NCBI GenBank assembly: GCA_025370075.1
Contig: CP073016.1
Span: 4,526,001 to 4,590,000, forward strand
Direction of reading: 5' to 3'
Source of the DNA: Chryseotalea sp. WA131a
GTDB taxonomy: Bacteria; Bacteroidota; Bacteroidia; Cytophagales; Cyclobacteriaceae
DNA length: 64,000 bases
A program made the translations under genes and the position numbers. The stretch's first letter is position 1, and the number at the start of each line of letters is the position of its first letter. Below are positions 33,990 through 41,297 of the stretch, piece after piece. Below the pieces are notes generated by a model that saw only the letters and a list, made by a program, of their open reading frames with translations, was not told the origin of the DNA and ran no database searches.

Positions 33990-33994
33990 ATGTC

Positions 33995-34128
33995 TTATCC
34001 AGCTTGATTTCCTGTTGGGGTCAATACAATCAGAAATTTTGAAGCACGTCCCACCTTAACTTGTCTCCAATCTTGGTTACGGGTAAATATCATCGATCCG
34101 TCTACCACTACGTATACCTCTTCTGCCT
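33995..34128 (-). pseudogene. Fragment resembling a transposase-like protein
   Basis: On the minus strand, in a frame different from rhlE, the DNA reads EAEEVYVVVDGSMIFTRNQ and then DWRQVKVGRASKF, ending at a TAA at 33997. The DGSM-x-x-TR-x-x-x-W-x-x-VK-x-GR pattern reminds me of catalytic-region segments of some transposase-like proteins in Bacteroidota, but I cannot name the family with certainty. The fragment overlaps the last codons of rhlE and abuts the broken MazG-like gene, which suggests a rearrangement scar. Confidence 0.35.
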
Positions 34129-35382
34129 CCCCCAACTATTTCCTGATCTGGTAGATTTACTTGAAGATTGATTAGCGGAAGATTTGTTTCCTCCCGACCG
34201 CCTTTGATGCGGTGCGTTGGATTTCTCTTTTGATTCAACGTGCATCACGGTCATCGGGTATTTGTGATTCTCTACAACGGGAATGGGTTTACCGATCAAT
34301 TTTTGAATGTCCTTCAAAAACTCTTTTTCTTCAAAGTCGCAAAACGAAATGGAGTTGCCGCTAGCGCCCGCACGGCCTGTGCGCCCAATTCGGTGGACGT
34401 ACGTTTCGGGAATGTTGGGGATTTCGTAGTTGATAACAGTCGATAAGTTATCAATATCAATGCCACGGGCTGCAATATCAGTAGCTACTAATACACGGGT
34501 CTTTTGCAATTTAAAATTGCTCAGCGCTCGCTGCCGTGCGTTTTGCGACTTGTTACCGTGAATGGCCTCTGTAAAAATCCCAACTTTGTTTAAGTCCATC
34601 GCCACGCGGTCGGCTCCGTGCTTGGTGCGGGTAAACACCAAAGCCGTTTCGATGGATTTGTCTTTCAATAAATCAACCAACAAGTTTTTCTTGTTTTTCT
34701 TGTCCACAAAATAAAGCGATTGCTGTATGGTGTTGGCGGTAGATGAAACAGGAGTAACCTCCACACGCGCTGGGTTTGTTAAAATTGAATTGGCCAGTGA
34801 AGAAATCTCTTTTGGCATGGTGGCCGAGAAGAAAAGGGTTTGCCTCTTCACGGGCAGTTTGGCAATAACTTTTTTTACATCATGAATGAAGCCCATATCC
34901 AACATTCGATCGGCTTCGTCCAGCACAAAAATCTTGATGTGGTCTAACTTCACGTAACGCTGGTTCATTAAATCAAGCAATCGCCCAGGCGTTGCTATCA
35001 GAATATTCACGCCCGCCCGCAAAGCATCGGTTTGTGATTTTTGCGATACACCACCAAAGATGACGGTGTGCTTTAATTTCAAATGACGTCCGTAAGCTGA
35101 AAAACTTTCGCCAATTTGTATGGCCAACTCGCGCGTAGGGGTGAGGATCAACGAGCTAATGCCTACACTAGCTTTATACAATTCATCTTGATGCAGCAAT
35201 TGCAAAATGGGTATAGCAAAGGCTGCTGTTTTGCCTGTGCCGGTTTGTGCGCAGCCGAGCAAATCTTTGCGCTCCAATACTATCGGAATAGCCTTTTCTT
35301 GAATGGGTGTAGGGGTGGTGTAGCCTTCTGTTTTTAGCGCCCGAAGGATAGGCTCAATAAGATTTAATTTTTCAAATGACAT
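34108..35382 (-). CDS. rhlE: DEAD-box RNA helicase, RhlE type
   Basis: An ATP-dependent RNA helicase acting in ribosome assembly or RNA turnover. All DEAD-box motifs are visible: the Q motif (TPTPIQEKAIP), AQTGTGKT, PTRELAIQ, TPGRLLDL, DEADRMLD, SAT, and in the second domain VFTRTKHGADRVA, TDIAARGIDID and HRIGRTGRAG. A short basic/Ser-rich tail follows (RRSGGNKSSANQSSSKSTRSG). The last seven residues (GRQKRYT) are encoded by DNA that reads as a transposase-like fragment in another frame, so the natural C-terminus may have been replaced. Its leader carries a hairpin and a consensus promoter at 35502. Confidence 0.95.
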   Translation of the reverse strand: MSFEKLNLIEPILRALKTEGYTTPTPIQEKAIPIVLERKDLLGCAQTGTGKTAAFAIPILQLLHQDELYKASVGISSLILTPTRELAIQIGESFSAYGRHLKLKHTVIFGGVSQKSQTDALRAGVNILIATPGRLLDLMNQRYVKLDHIKIFVLDEADRMLDMGFIHDVKKVIAKLPVKRQTLFFSATMPKEISSLANSILTNPARVEVTPVSSTANTIQQSLYFVDKKNKKNLLVDLLKDKSIETALVFTRTKHGADRVAMDLNKVGIFTEAIHGNKSQNARQRALSNFKLQKTRVLVATDIAARGIDIDNLSTVINYEIPNIPETYVHRIGRTGRAGASGNSISFCDFEEKEFLKDIQKLIGKPIPVVENHKYPMTVMHVESKEKSNAPHQRRSGGNKSSANQSSSKSTRSGNSWGRQKRYT

Positions 35383-35437
35383 GTTAATGGTTTGAGATGA
35401 GAGAGACGAATTATTTGTTTAACGCCTCTTTGATTAT

Positions 35438-35454
35438 CCTGCCTGACAGGCAGG
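35438..35454. repeat. Perfect palindrome in the rhlE leader
   Basis: CCTGCCTG and CAGGCAGG form an 8-bp stem around a single A. It lies between the rhlE promoter (35502-35535) and its start codon (35382), so it would be in the 5' untranslated RNA. It could be a dispersed palindrome or a regulatory hairpin. Confidence 0.65.
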
Positions 35455-35501
35455 CGCAATGCTAAAAAGCATTATTTAGGGGAATTATGAGGACTGATGT
35501 G

Positions 35502-35535
35502 CAAAGATAGCTAAATAAAGGTGAAGGCTTGCAAA
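35502..35535 (-). promoter_or_regulatory. Bacteroidota-type promoter for rhlE
   Basis: On the minus strand TATCTTTG (35509-35502) matches TAnnTTTG exactly, with TTTG (35535-35532) 22 bp upstream, slightly longer than the usual 19-21 bp. It would give a leader of over 100 bases. Confidence 0.45.
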
Positions 35536-35550
35536 AATTTACAAACCGCC

Positions 35551-36279
35551 TTATCGGATCATCACGATTTCTACGCGCCTATTTTTTTTGCGACCTTCTT
35601 CAGTGTCGTTGGTTGTCAACGGCCGCGTGCTGCCATGGCCTTCAAAACTAATGCGGTCTTCCTCAATGGCATGATCGATCAGATAAATAGCCACGGCTTC
35701 GGCACGATCGCGCGATAGCGTAAGATTATATCGTTCGTTTCCACTTTTATCGGTATGCCCGCTGATGCGGATGATGATTTTTTTGTTTTGATTTAAAATC
35801 TCGATCAGCGAATCAAGCCCGGCTGTGTGTTGCTCGTTTAGTCGATAGCTATTGAAATCAAAAAGAACATCATCCAAAATAAATACTTCTTCCTTTTTGG
35901 GTGATGCGTCAACGCTTGCCGCGCTTTCTGGTTTTTTGAAATCAGTATTTACTTTGGCGATGGGTGCAGGCTTGAAAAGTGTATCGAGCGGTTTGGTTTG
36001 CCAGGGCTTTCTTCTTTTTTGTTCGCGGGTGCGGTTGTCTTTCCAACCTTTGAACCTTCGGTTTTGCTGGTAGGTGCGCCACCCTATAAAAGCGCGGCAT
36101 TTCTTTTTGAAACAAATTACTTTTGAGAACACTGAGTGTTTCGGTGCGCCCTTTCGGTTCAGCAAAATTCGGTTTTCTTCCGACAGATGAGAGACCAAAA
36201 TAGGCGTGGGGTGCTTTGGCTTCTCTTGCGAAAAACCAATCTTTGGTAATAGGAGCAAAAGCAATAGAATCACTCTCAT
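35551..36279 (-). CDS. OmpA-family peptidoglycan-binding protein
   Basis: Start chosen at the ATG at 36279, which gives the signal peptide MRVILLLLLLLPKIGFSQ; upstream codons in frame are not signal-like. The middle (residues 20-120) is basic and low in complexity (GWRTYQQNRRFKGWKDNRTREQKRRKP). Residues about 135-242 are an OmpA C-terminal domain: DDVLFDFNSYRLNEQHTAGLDSL, then IRISGHTDKSGNERYNLTLSRDRAEAV and GHGSTRPLTTNDTEEGRKKNRRVEI. This domain binds diaminopimelate-type peptidoglycan non-covalently and anchors the outer membrane. Confidence 0.9.
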   Translation of the reverse strand: MRVILLLLLLLPKIGFSQEKPKHPTPILVSHLSEENRILLNRKGAPKHSVFSKVICFKKKCRAFIGWRTYQQNRRFKGWKDNRTREQKRRKPWQTKPLDTLFKPAPIAKVNTDFKKPESAASVDASPKKEEVFILDDVLFDFNSYRLNEQHTAGLDSLIEILNQNKKIIIRISGHTDKSGNERYNLTLSRDRAEAVAIYLIDHAIEEDRISFEGHGSTRPLTTNDTEEGRKKNRRVEIVMIR

Positions 36280-36468
36280 CGCAAGCATACTGTGTACTGC
36301 GCAGTTTGGCCTACAATGCGGTGATGAAAGGTGTTGGTACATAAGACATGCGATGAACAATGTAGCCTAGATGATTAGCATACCTAGTAACGCTGGCAAA
36401 AGTTAGTTCTTATTTTTAGGCCTCGTTGTAGTTCATTATATAAAAGAGAAATCATAAAATTTTCACTT

Positions 36469-37038
36469 TTGGTGATATTGTTTACATTTGAACTAGTGAA
36501 AAAAGTATTGACCCTGTTTTTGCTTGCCCTTTTCCTCCTCAACGTGGTAGGTTACTACGGTGTTTTGGTTGGATTGCGATCTTCGGTAACTGAAAAATGG
36601 CGACAATCAGTAGACCGGGATGCAACGGGTGCTCAATTAATATTCAAGATTCCGTTGGCCATTCCCTATGCCGTAGATGCGACCGAATACTCCTCAGTAG
36701 ACGGAGAATTTGAACATCAGGGTGAGGTGTTTCGATTGGTGAAGCAAAAACTTACACATGATACCTTGTACATTGTTTGTGTTAAAGACAATGCTTCTAA
36801 AAAAATCAACCAAGCGCTGGCAGATTATGTAAAAACCTTTTCGGATAAACCGTTTAATGCCAAACAAAACAGCAAAAGCATACAACCCATTAGCAAAGAT
36901 TTTTTCTCTACTACCACTATCCTTAAAACAGATCAGTCCGGCTTCGATGTAGCCATTCACGGCCATGAGGCTTTCAGTTCGTTTTACTCTTACCATTTTC
37001 AGGCTTTCATTAATCAGCCTCCCGAACATCTTTCTTAG
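36469..37038 (+). CDS. Hypothetical membrane-anchored protein
   Basis: No family recognised. An N-terminal hydrophobic helix (LTLFLLALFLLNVVGYYGVLVGL) could be an uncleaved anchor; the rest (residues 40-189) is soluble, with HQGEVFRLVKQKLTHDTLYIVCVKDN near the middle and FDVAIHGHEAFSSFYSYHF near the end. The start is uncertain: there is no ATG, and TTG 36469, GTG 36472 and GTG 36496 are possible. The last gives VKKVLTLFLL and looks like the best signal anchor. It precedes the outer membrane protein gene by about 150 bp. Confidence 0.6.
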   Translation: MVILFTFELVKKVLTLFLLALFLLNVVGYYGVLVGLRSSVTEKWRQSVDRDATGAQLIFKIPLAIPYAVDATEYSSVDGEFEHQGEVFRLVKQKLTHDTLYIVCVKDNASKKINQALADYVKTFSDKPFNAKQNSKSIQPISKDFFSTTTILKTDQSGFDVAIHGHEAFSSFYSYHFQAFINQPPEHLS

Positions 37039-37138
37039 TTTTCAGGCGGTTGGTTTTACGAATGCGCCTTTCCCTAATCAGGTAGTAATCTGATTATATT
37101 CTTTTGCTTGCTTTAGGTTTGATAAAACCTATTGGAGC

Positions 37139-37185
37139 AATTCAAATATTTCAAAATTAACTCATTTTCAAATTTTCACATTGAA
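37139..37185 (-). repeat. Intergenic repeat copy in reverse orientation
   Basis: The complement of this stretch contains GAAAATTTGAAAATGAGTTA and further TTTGAA words, matching part one of the repeat found between dcw genes. It lies just before an outer membrane protein gene. Confidence 0.55.
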
Positions 37186-37188
37186 CCG

Positions 37189-38097
37189 ATGAATCGATTT
37201 TTACTAGTACTATTTTTTTGTGCTGCGCACTTAGCGTATGCACAAACACTGGACGATGGCTTAATGATGCCCAAGAAAGATTTCTGTACAGGCATCTTGG
37301 TTACTCATAGTCAGTGGAACAACTATTGGGAAGGCACGCTCAAGCGCGACAACCAAAACGTAGGCACATTGAGTACAACTAACATTACTTGGTTGGGTAA
37401 TTATGGGGTAAATGATAAACTAAATGTAATTGCGATGCTACCGTATGTTGCCACCAAGGCAAGTCAAGGAACGATGTCAGGCATGCAAGGCATTCAAGAC
37501 CTGACCATTGGCGGTAAATATCAAGTAGCAAAAAAAGAAGTGGGTACCAACACTTTGTCTGTTTTTGGTGTAGGCGTTTTCTCAACGCCACTTACCAATT
37601 ACACCCCTGATAACTTGCCCATGTCCATCGGACTACACAGCACCACGCTTTCAGGAAGAGCCATTTTTAACTTTGCCACGAAGCAAGGTTGGTATGCTAA
37701 TTTTTCACCTGCGTATGTATATCGCACAAATGTAACGTTAGACCGCAACGCCTATTTTACCGATGGCGTTCAATACTACACCAACGAGGTGCGTATGTTC
37801 GACCAATTCAACTACAATGTGAATTTCGGTTTTATTAAAAATGGATTGCAAACAGAAATTAATTTTTATCAGCAAGATACGTTGGGCGGTGGCGACATCC
37901 GCAGACAGGATGTACCGTTTGTAAGCAACCGAATGAACTTTTCTACCATCGGGGTTTTAGTGATGTATTATCTGCCAAAACCAAAAAACCTTGCGGTACG
38001 ATTTGCTTCTACTTACACAATGGATGGCCGCAATGTGGGGCAAACATTTTCTGTGATGGGCGGATTGCTGTACACCATTCACTTTTCTAAAAAATAA
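37189..38097 (+). CDS. Outer membrane beta-barrel protein (transporter-like)
   Basis: The ATG at 37189 gives a signal peptide MNRFLLVLFFCAAHLAYAQ, so I prefer it to the upstream start. The mature 283 residues show alternating strand patterns: NQNVGTLSTTNITWLGNYGVNDKLNVIAMLP, AIFNFATKQGWYANFSPAYVYRTNV and MYYLPKPKNLAVRFASTYTMDG. The C-terminus ends MGGLLYTIHFSKK. It resembles the FadL/phenol-degradation-type outer membrane proteins but lacks a clear signature. It forms a pair with the PAP2-type lipoprotein gene 12 bp downstream, so the two probably act together. Confidence 0.7.
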   Translation: MNRFLLVLFFCAAHLAYAQTLDDGLMMPKKDFCTGILVTHSQWNNYWEGTLKRDNQNVGTLSTTNITWLGNYGVNDKLNVIAMLPYVATKASQGTMSGMQGIQDLTIGGKYQVAKKEVGTNTLSVFGVGVFSTPLTNYTPDNLPMSIGLHSTTLSGRAIFNFATKQGWYANFSPAYVYRTNVTLDRNAYFTDGVQYYTNEVRMFDQFNYNVNFGFIKNGLQTEINFYQQDTLGGGDIRRQDVPFVSNRMNFSTIGVLVMYYLPKPKNLAVRFASTYTMDGRNVGQTFSVMGGLLYTIHFSKK

Positions 38098-38109
38098 AAG
38101 ATATTCGAG

Positions 38110-39738
38110 ATGAAACTGAAATATACAATCGTCCTTGTTGCGTTAGTTACTTTGCCTTTTAGTTGCAAAGACATTAACTCTGGCGAAAAATTAAATCCAC
38201 TTCAACCGGCCAATCAAGATGAGACTGCTGGAGGTTGGAAACCCATTATTCTTACCAACTATGCTACCCAATTGCCTCTGCCGGCACCAGCCGCCACCAA
38301 TAGTGCGAGTTACGTTGCTGAGATGGATGTAATCAAAAAAGCGCAAAGCAAATTAACAGACGCACAAAGAAATACAATCAACTATTGGAGCGTGGGCGGT
38401 GTTCTTCGGTGGAACCAAGTCGTAAGAAAGTTAGTAGCCCAATATAACTTACCGCCAGCACCACGTGGCGATGGTAGTTATATTTTTCCAGATGCTGAAA
38501 ATCCATTTGCCGATCCGCAGTTTCCATTTGCCAATCCACCTTATGCAGCCCGTGCCTACAGCTATGTTTCGGTGGCGCAATACGATGCGTTGAAGGCAGC
38601 GTGGTATTACAAGTATCTATACAATCGCCCCGCTCCTTATACTGTTGACAGCGGTGTAAAGGCACTCGGGCCAACGTCTGATTTACCCGCTTACCCATCA
38701 GAGGATGCCGTACTTTCAGGTGTAACTGCTGAAATGTTAAAGGTTTTGTTTCCCACGGCAGTGGAAGAAATTACGTTGCTAGCAGCCGACCAACGTAATG
38801 CTGCACTTTGGTCGGGCAAGGCAACAGATAGTGATATTTCTGCAGGGCTTGCGTTGGGCAAGGCAGTGGCAACAATTTTCACAGCCAACAGCACTGGCGT
38901 ATTCACCATTCCTGGGGCATCAGGTGCATCCACCACTACCTTGTCAGTTAACATTGCTACAAGGGGCAGATTTAGAACGGATGGAATTGGAGCGGCCATC
39001 GGTAATGCAACGCAATGGCAAGCGTTGGCGGATGGGGCAGTGGCCAAAGGAGAGATACCTTGGATAAGCCAGGATTTGCCCGTGCGCCCTCCGATGTTGC
39101 CAAATTTTGGTAAAGTAGTAGCGTGGAATATGTCGGCTGGGCAAATCGTGAGTGAGCGACCAGGACCACCGCCCTCTACTTCATCCGAAGAAATGAAAAC
39201 ACAACTTCAAGAAGTGAAAAAGTATTCAGAAAATGCTACGCGAGAAGAGTTGGCGATTGTTTACAAATGGGCAGACGGGGCCGGAACGTATGCACCGCCC
39301 GGGCATTGGAATGATATTGCAGCAGAATACATTTCAAATGCACGATGGAGTGAGGTACGCATGGCACGCGCATTTGCCTTACTAAACATGGCCTTGCACG
39401 ATGCAGCCGTTGGATGTTGGGAAACAAAGTATTTTTATTTCAACCCGCGGCCGTCACAATTGGACCCAAGCATAAAAGTAAAAACCGGGTTGCCTAATTT
39501 TCCAGCTTACACATCAGGGCATTCCACTTTCTCGGCTTCAGCTGCCGCAGTGCTTTCGTATTTGTTTCCTAACGATGCCCAATTTTTTAATGACCAAGCA
39601 AAGGAGGCTTCCCTTTCGAGGTTGTATGGTGCCATTCATTACCGTGCCGATATTGAAGTCGGTCTCGCCCATGGTAGTCGAATCGGTAGCTATACAGTGA
39701 ACTTTGCAAAAGACCCTCAAAAAGACGGAGGGGATTAA
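38110..39738 (+). CDS. PAP2/vanadium-haloperoxidase-family lipoprotein
   Basis: A lipoprotein signal ends at Cys19 (LVTLPFSCKD), so the enzyme is envelope-anchored. The C-terminal half has the three-part acid phosphatase/haloperoxidase site: FNPRPSQLD (with the preceding lysine in ETKYFYF), FPAYTSGHSTFSASAAAVL, and SRLYGAIHYRADIEVGLAHG with SR-x5-H-x3-D spacing. These residues bind phosphate or vanadate. Length (542) fits the vanadium-dependent haloperoxidase-like group rather than small lipid phosphatases. Whether it is a phosphatase or a haloperoxidase cannot be told from sequence. It follows an outer membrane protein gene by 12 bp. Confidence 0.85.
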   Translation: MKLKYTIVLVALVTLPFSCKDINSGEKLNPLQPANQDETAGGWKPIILTNYATQLPLPAPAATNSASYVAEMDVIKKAQSKLTDAQRNTINYWSVGGVLRWNQVVRKLVAQYNLPPAPRGDGSYIFPDAENPFADPQFPFANPPYAARAYSYVSVAQYDALKAAWYYKYLYNRPAPYTVDSGVKALGPTSDLPAYPSEDAVLSGVTAEMLKVLFPTAVEEITLLAADQRNAALWSGKATDSDISAGLALGKAVATIFTANSTGVFTIPGASGASTTTLSVNIATRGRFRTDGIGAAIGNATQWQALADGAVAKGEIPWISQDLPVRPPMLPNFGKVVAWNMSAGQIVSERPGPPPSTSSEEMKTQLQEVKKYSENATREELAIVYKWADGAGTYAPPGHWNDIAAEYISNARWSEVRMARAFALLNMALHDAAVGCWETKYFYFNPRPSQLDPSIKVKTGLPNFPAYTSGHSTFSASAAAVLSYLFPNDAQFFNDQAKEASLSRLYGAIHYRADIEVGLAHGSRIGSYTVNFAKDPQKDGGD

Positions 39739-39769
39739 GTTTTTACAATTTTAGTTTAAGGGTGATAAT

Positions 39770-39808
39770 GCGCCTGTCCGACTGGTCCTCGGCAGGCGCT
39801 TATCTTTT
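39770..39808 (+). terminator. Rho-independent terminator
   Basis: GCGCCTG-T-CCGA (39770-39781) pairs with TCGGCAGGCGC (39789-39799), with one bulged T and a 7-base loop, followed by TTATCTTTTTT. It ends the outer membrane protein/PAP2 operon. Confidence 0.8.
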
Positions 39809-39825
39809 TTCTAAGCTTCTATTGA

Positions 39826-40104
39826 TTACGATTTGCTCTTTGAAAAAACTGCCTTGACAGCTTTATTCAATTCTTCACCAGCCTTTTTTAGGCTTTCTTC
39901 CACTTCTTTCCACCGCTCTTTGTTTTCGGCTTCTGATTTCAATTTTTCACCGGCCACTTTTAGCTCATCAAATTTCTGTTTGAGGTCGGTCTCCACACGT
40001 GTGCCCGCTTCTTTGGCTTCTACCAAAAATTGATCTAGCTTTTTGCCAAAATCCTTGAAGAATTTTTCGGCATTCCCTTCTTGATTCTCAGTATTTGTTT
40101 CCAT
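39826..40104 (-). CDS. Small charged coiled-coil protein
   Basis: A 92-residue, Lys/Glu-rich, wholly helical protein: FFKDFGKKLDQFLVEAKEAG, TRVETDLKQKFDELKVAGEK, then ERWKEVEESLKKAGEELNKAVKAVFSK. No signal peptide or membrane segment. The 11-residue-like amphipathic spacing resembles apolipoprotein/LEA-like helical proteins that are often stress-related, but I do not recognise a named family. It is alone on the minus strand between two plus-strand genes. Confidence 0.7.
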   Translation of the reverse strand: METNTENQEGNAEKFFKDFGKKLDQFLVEAKEAGTRVETDLKQKFDELKVAGEKLKSEAENKERWKEVEESLKKAGEELNKAVKAVFSKSKS

Positions 40105-40321
40105 GTTTTTTTATTCAATTGTCTAAGCTAAACAATCTATCAGGAATCACCAAGTTTGAATCTAAATTGAAACTATAGAAAGATTGTTATTTAATAGGTT
40201 TCAGAGTAATTTTGATGAGCATCAATTGCGAGTAGACTTACCTTATGAAAACTATTTCACAATCGATTGGTGCAGAAACCATTGAAGGAAAAAAGAAGAA
40301 TTACTTTAAATTTACATCCTG

Positions 40322-40474
40322 ATGACTCTCCGAAGATTACGCGCTCTTTCAATTTTTGCTTTTTCATTGTTCATTTTATTTTCATGTTCCTCTTCTCGAA
40401 ACAGTTCGTACCAGCCCAAATACAAAAAACCGAACCCCAACAAACCCTTGCCCTGCCCGCAAAAAGATTGTTAA
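40322..40474 (+). CDS. Small lipoprotein (50 residues) ahead of cmk
   Basis: ATG at 40322 starts MTLRRLRALSIFAFSLFILF, followed by the lipobox S-Cys22 and a short mature part SSSRNSSYQPKYKK then PNPNKPLPCPQKDC. It is too short for most gene finders. The signal peptide, the lipobox and the Pro-rich tail ending in a C-P-x-K-D-C motif argue for a real gene. It ends 4 bp before cmk and would share its transcript. Function unknown. Confidence 0.6.
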   Translation: MTLRRLRALSIFAFSLFILFSCSSSRNSSYQPKYKKPNPNKPLPCPQKDC

Positions 40475-40478
40475 CGGT

Positions 40479-41174
40479 ATGAAAAAAATAATAATCGCCA
40501 TTGATGGGTATTCTGCTTGCGGTAAAAGCACCACTGCCAAAGAGGTAGCGAAAGAGTTAGGGTATCGCTACATCGACTCCGGTGCCATGTACCGCGCGGT
40601 TACTCTTTATTTTTTAGACCATTTGGTTACGCCCACCAATCCACGTGAAGTGAGCAAAGCATTGTTCGATATTCATTTGGCATTTCAGGTCAATGCAAAA
40701 GGTATTTCAGAACTTTTTATGAATGGGGTGAATGTTGAGAAAGCGATTCGCAAAATGCGTGTCTCTGAAAATGTGAGCCAAGTTAGTGTTGTCAAAGAAG
40801 TTCGAGATGCGATGGTGGCCATTCAACGCAAGTTGGGTAAAGACAAAGGTATTGTAATGGATGGGCGCGATATTGGCTCGGTTGTTTTTCCGGATGCTGA
40901 ACTGAAACTTTTTTTAACTGCTGATATTCAAGTGCGGGCCTATCGAAGACAGCGTGAATTGTTAGAAAAAGACGAATTGGTAGAGATTGATGCCATCATC
41001 GAGAACTTGAAAAAGAGAGATTTGATCGATAGCACCCGGAAAGAGAGTCCACTGGTAAAGGCTGCCGATGCCTACGTCATTGATACCACCCATATCACGA
41101 TTGAGGAGCAGGTAGACGAAGTGATTAGATTTACTTTGTCAAAGATAGCAAAAGCCCTTAAAACGAAGAGTTAA
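40479..41174 (+). CDS. cmk: Cytidylate kinase
   Basis: Phosphorylates CMP and dCMP to the diphosphates. The frame is open upstream, but ATG at 40479 gives MKKIIIAIDGYSACGKSTTAKEVAKELGYRYIDSGAMYR with the P-loop GYSACGKST and the conserved DSGAMYR; length 231 is normal. Other family features are MDGRDIGSVVFPDAELKLFLTA and RKESPLVKAADAYVIDTT. It follows a tiny lipoprotein gene by 4 bp. The nqr operon begins 123 bp downstream with its own promoter. Confidence 0.95.
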   Translation: MKKIIIAIDGYSACGKSTTAKEVAKELGYRYIDSGAMYRAVTLYFLDHLVTPTNPREVSKALFDIHLAFQVNAKGISELFMNGVNVEKAIRKMRVSENVSQVSVVKEVRDAMVAIQRKLGKDKGIVMDGRDIGSVVFPDAELKLFLTADIQVRAYRRQRELLEKDELVEIDAIIENLKKRDLIDSTRKESPLVKAADAYVIDTTHITIEEQVDEVIRFTLSKIAKALKTKS

Positions 41175-41238
41175 ACAATCGCTTTTATACCGTTTGCACT
41201 TTGCCCATCTCCACTCAAATTCTTTGTTTTGTTCCCGC

Positions 41239-41268
41239 TTTGTCCGTTGGTTTTTATTGCTAATTTTG
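41239..41268 (+). promoter_or_regulatory. Bacteroidota-type promoter of the nqr operon
   Basis: TTTG at 41239-41242 and TAATTTTG at 41261-41268, separated by 18 bp, match the Bacteroidota promoter consensus (TTTG, about 19 bp, TAnnTTTG) in both boxes. It lies 30 bp before the nqrA start. Confidence 0.6.
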
Positions 41269-41297
41269 CCCATTCTAAAATTTATCTCTAGCCGCTC

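Noticed and set aside
40168..40280. Stop-free frame reading RFQSNFDEHQLRVDLPYENY
   Set aside because: No start codon, no family match and too short; could be a remnant but not supportable.
40356..40478. Extended N-terminus of cytidylate kinase
   Set aside because: It overlaps the small lipoprotein in another frame, and the conserved kinase start is at 40479.
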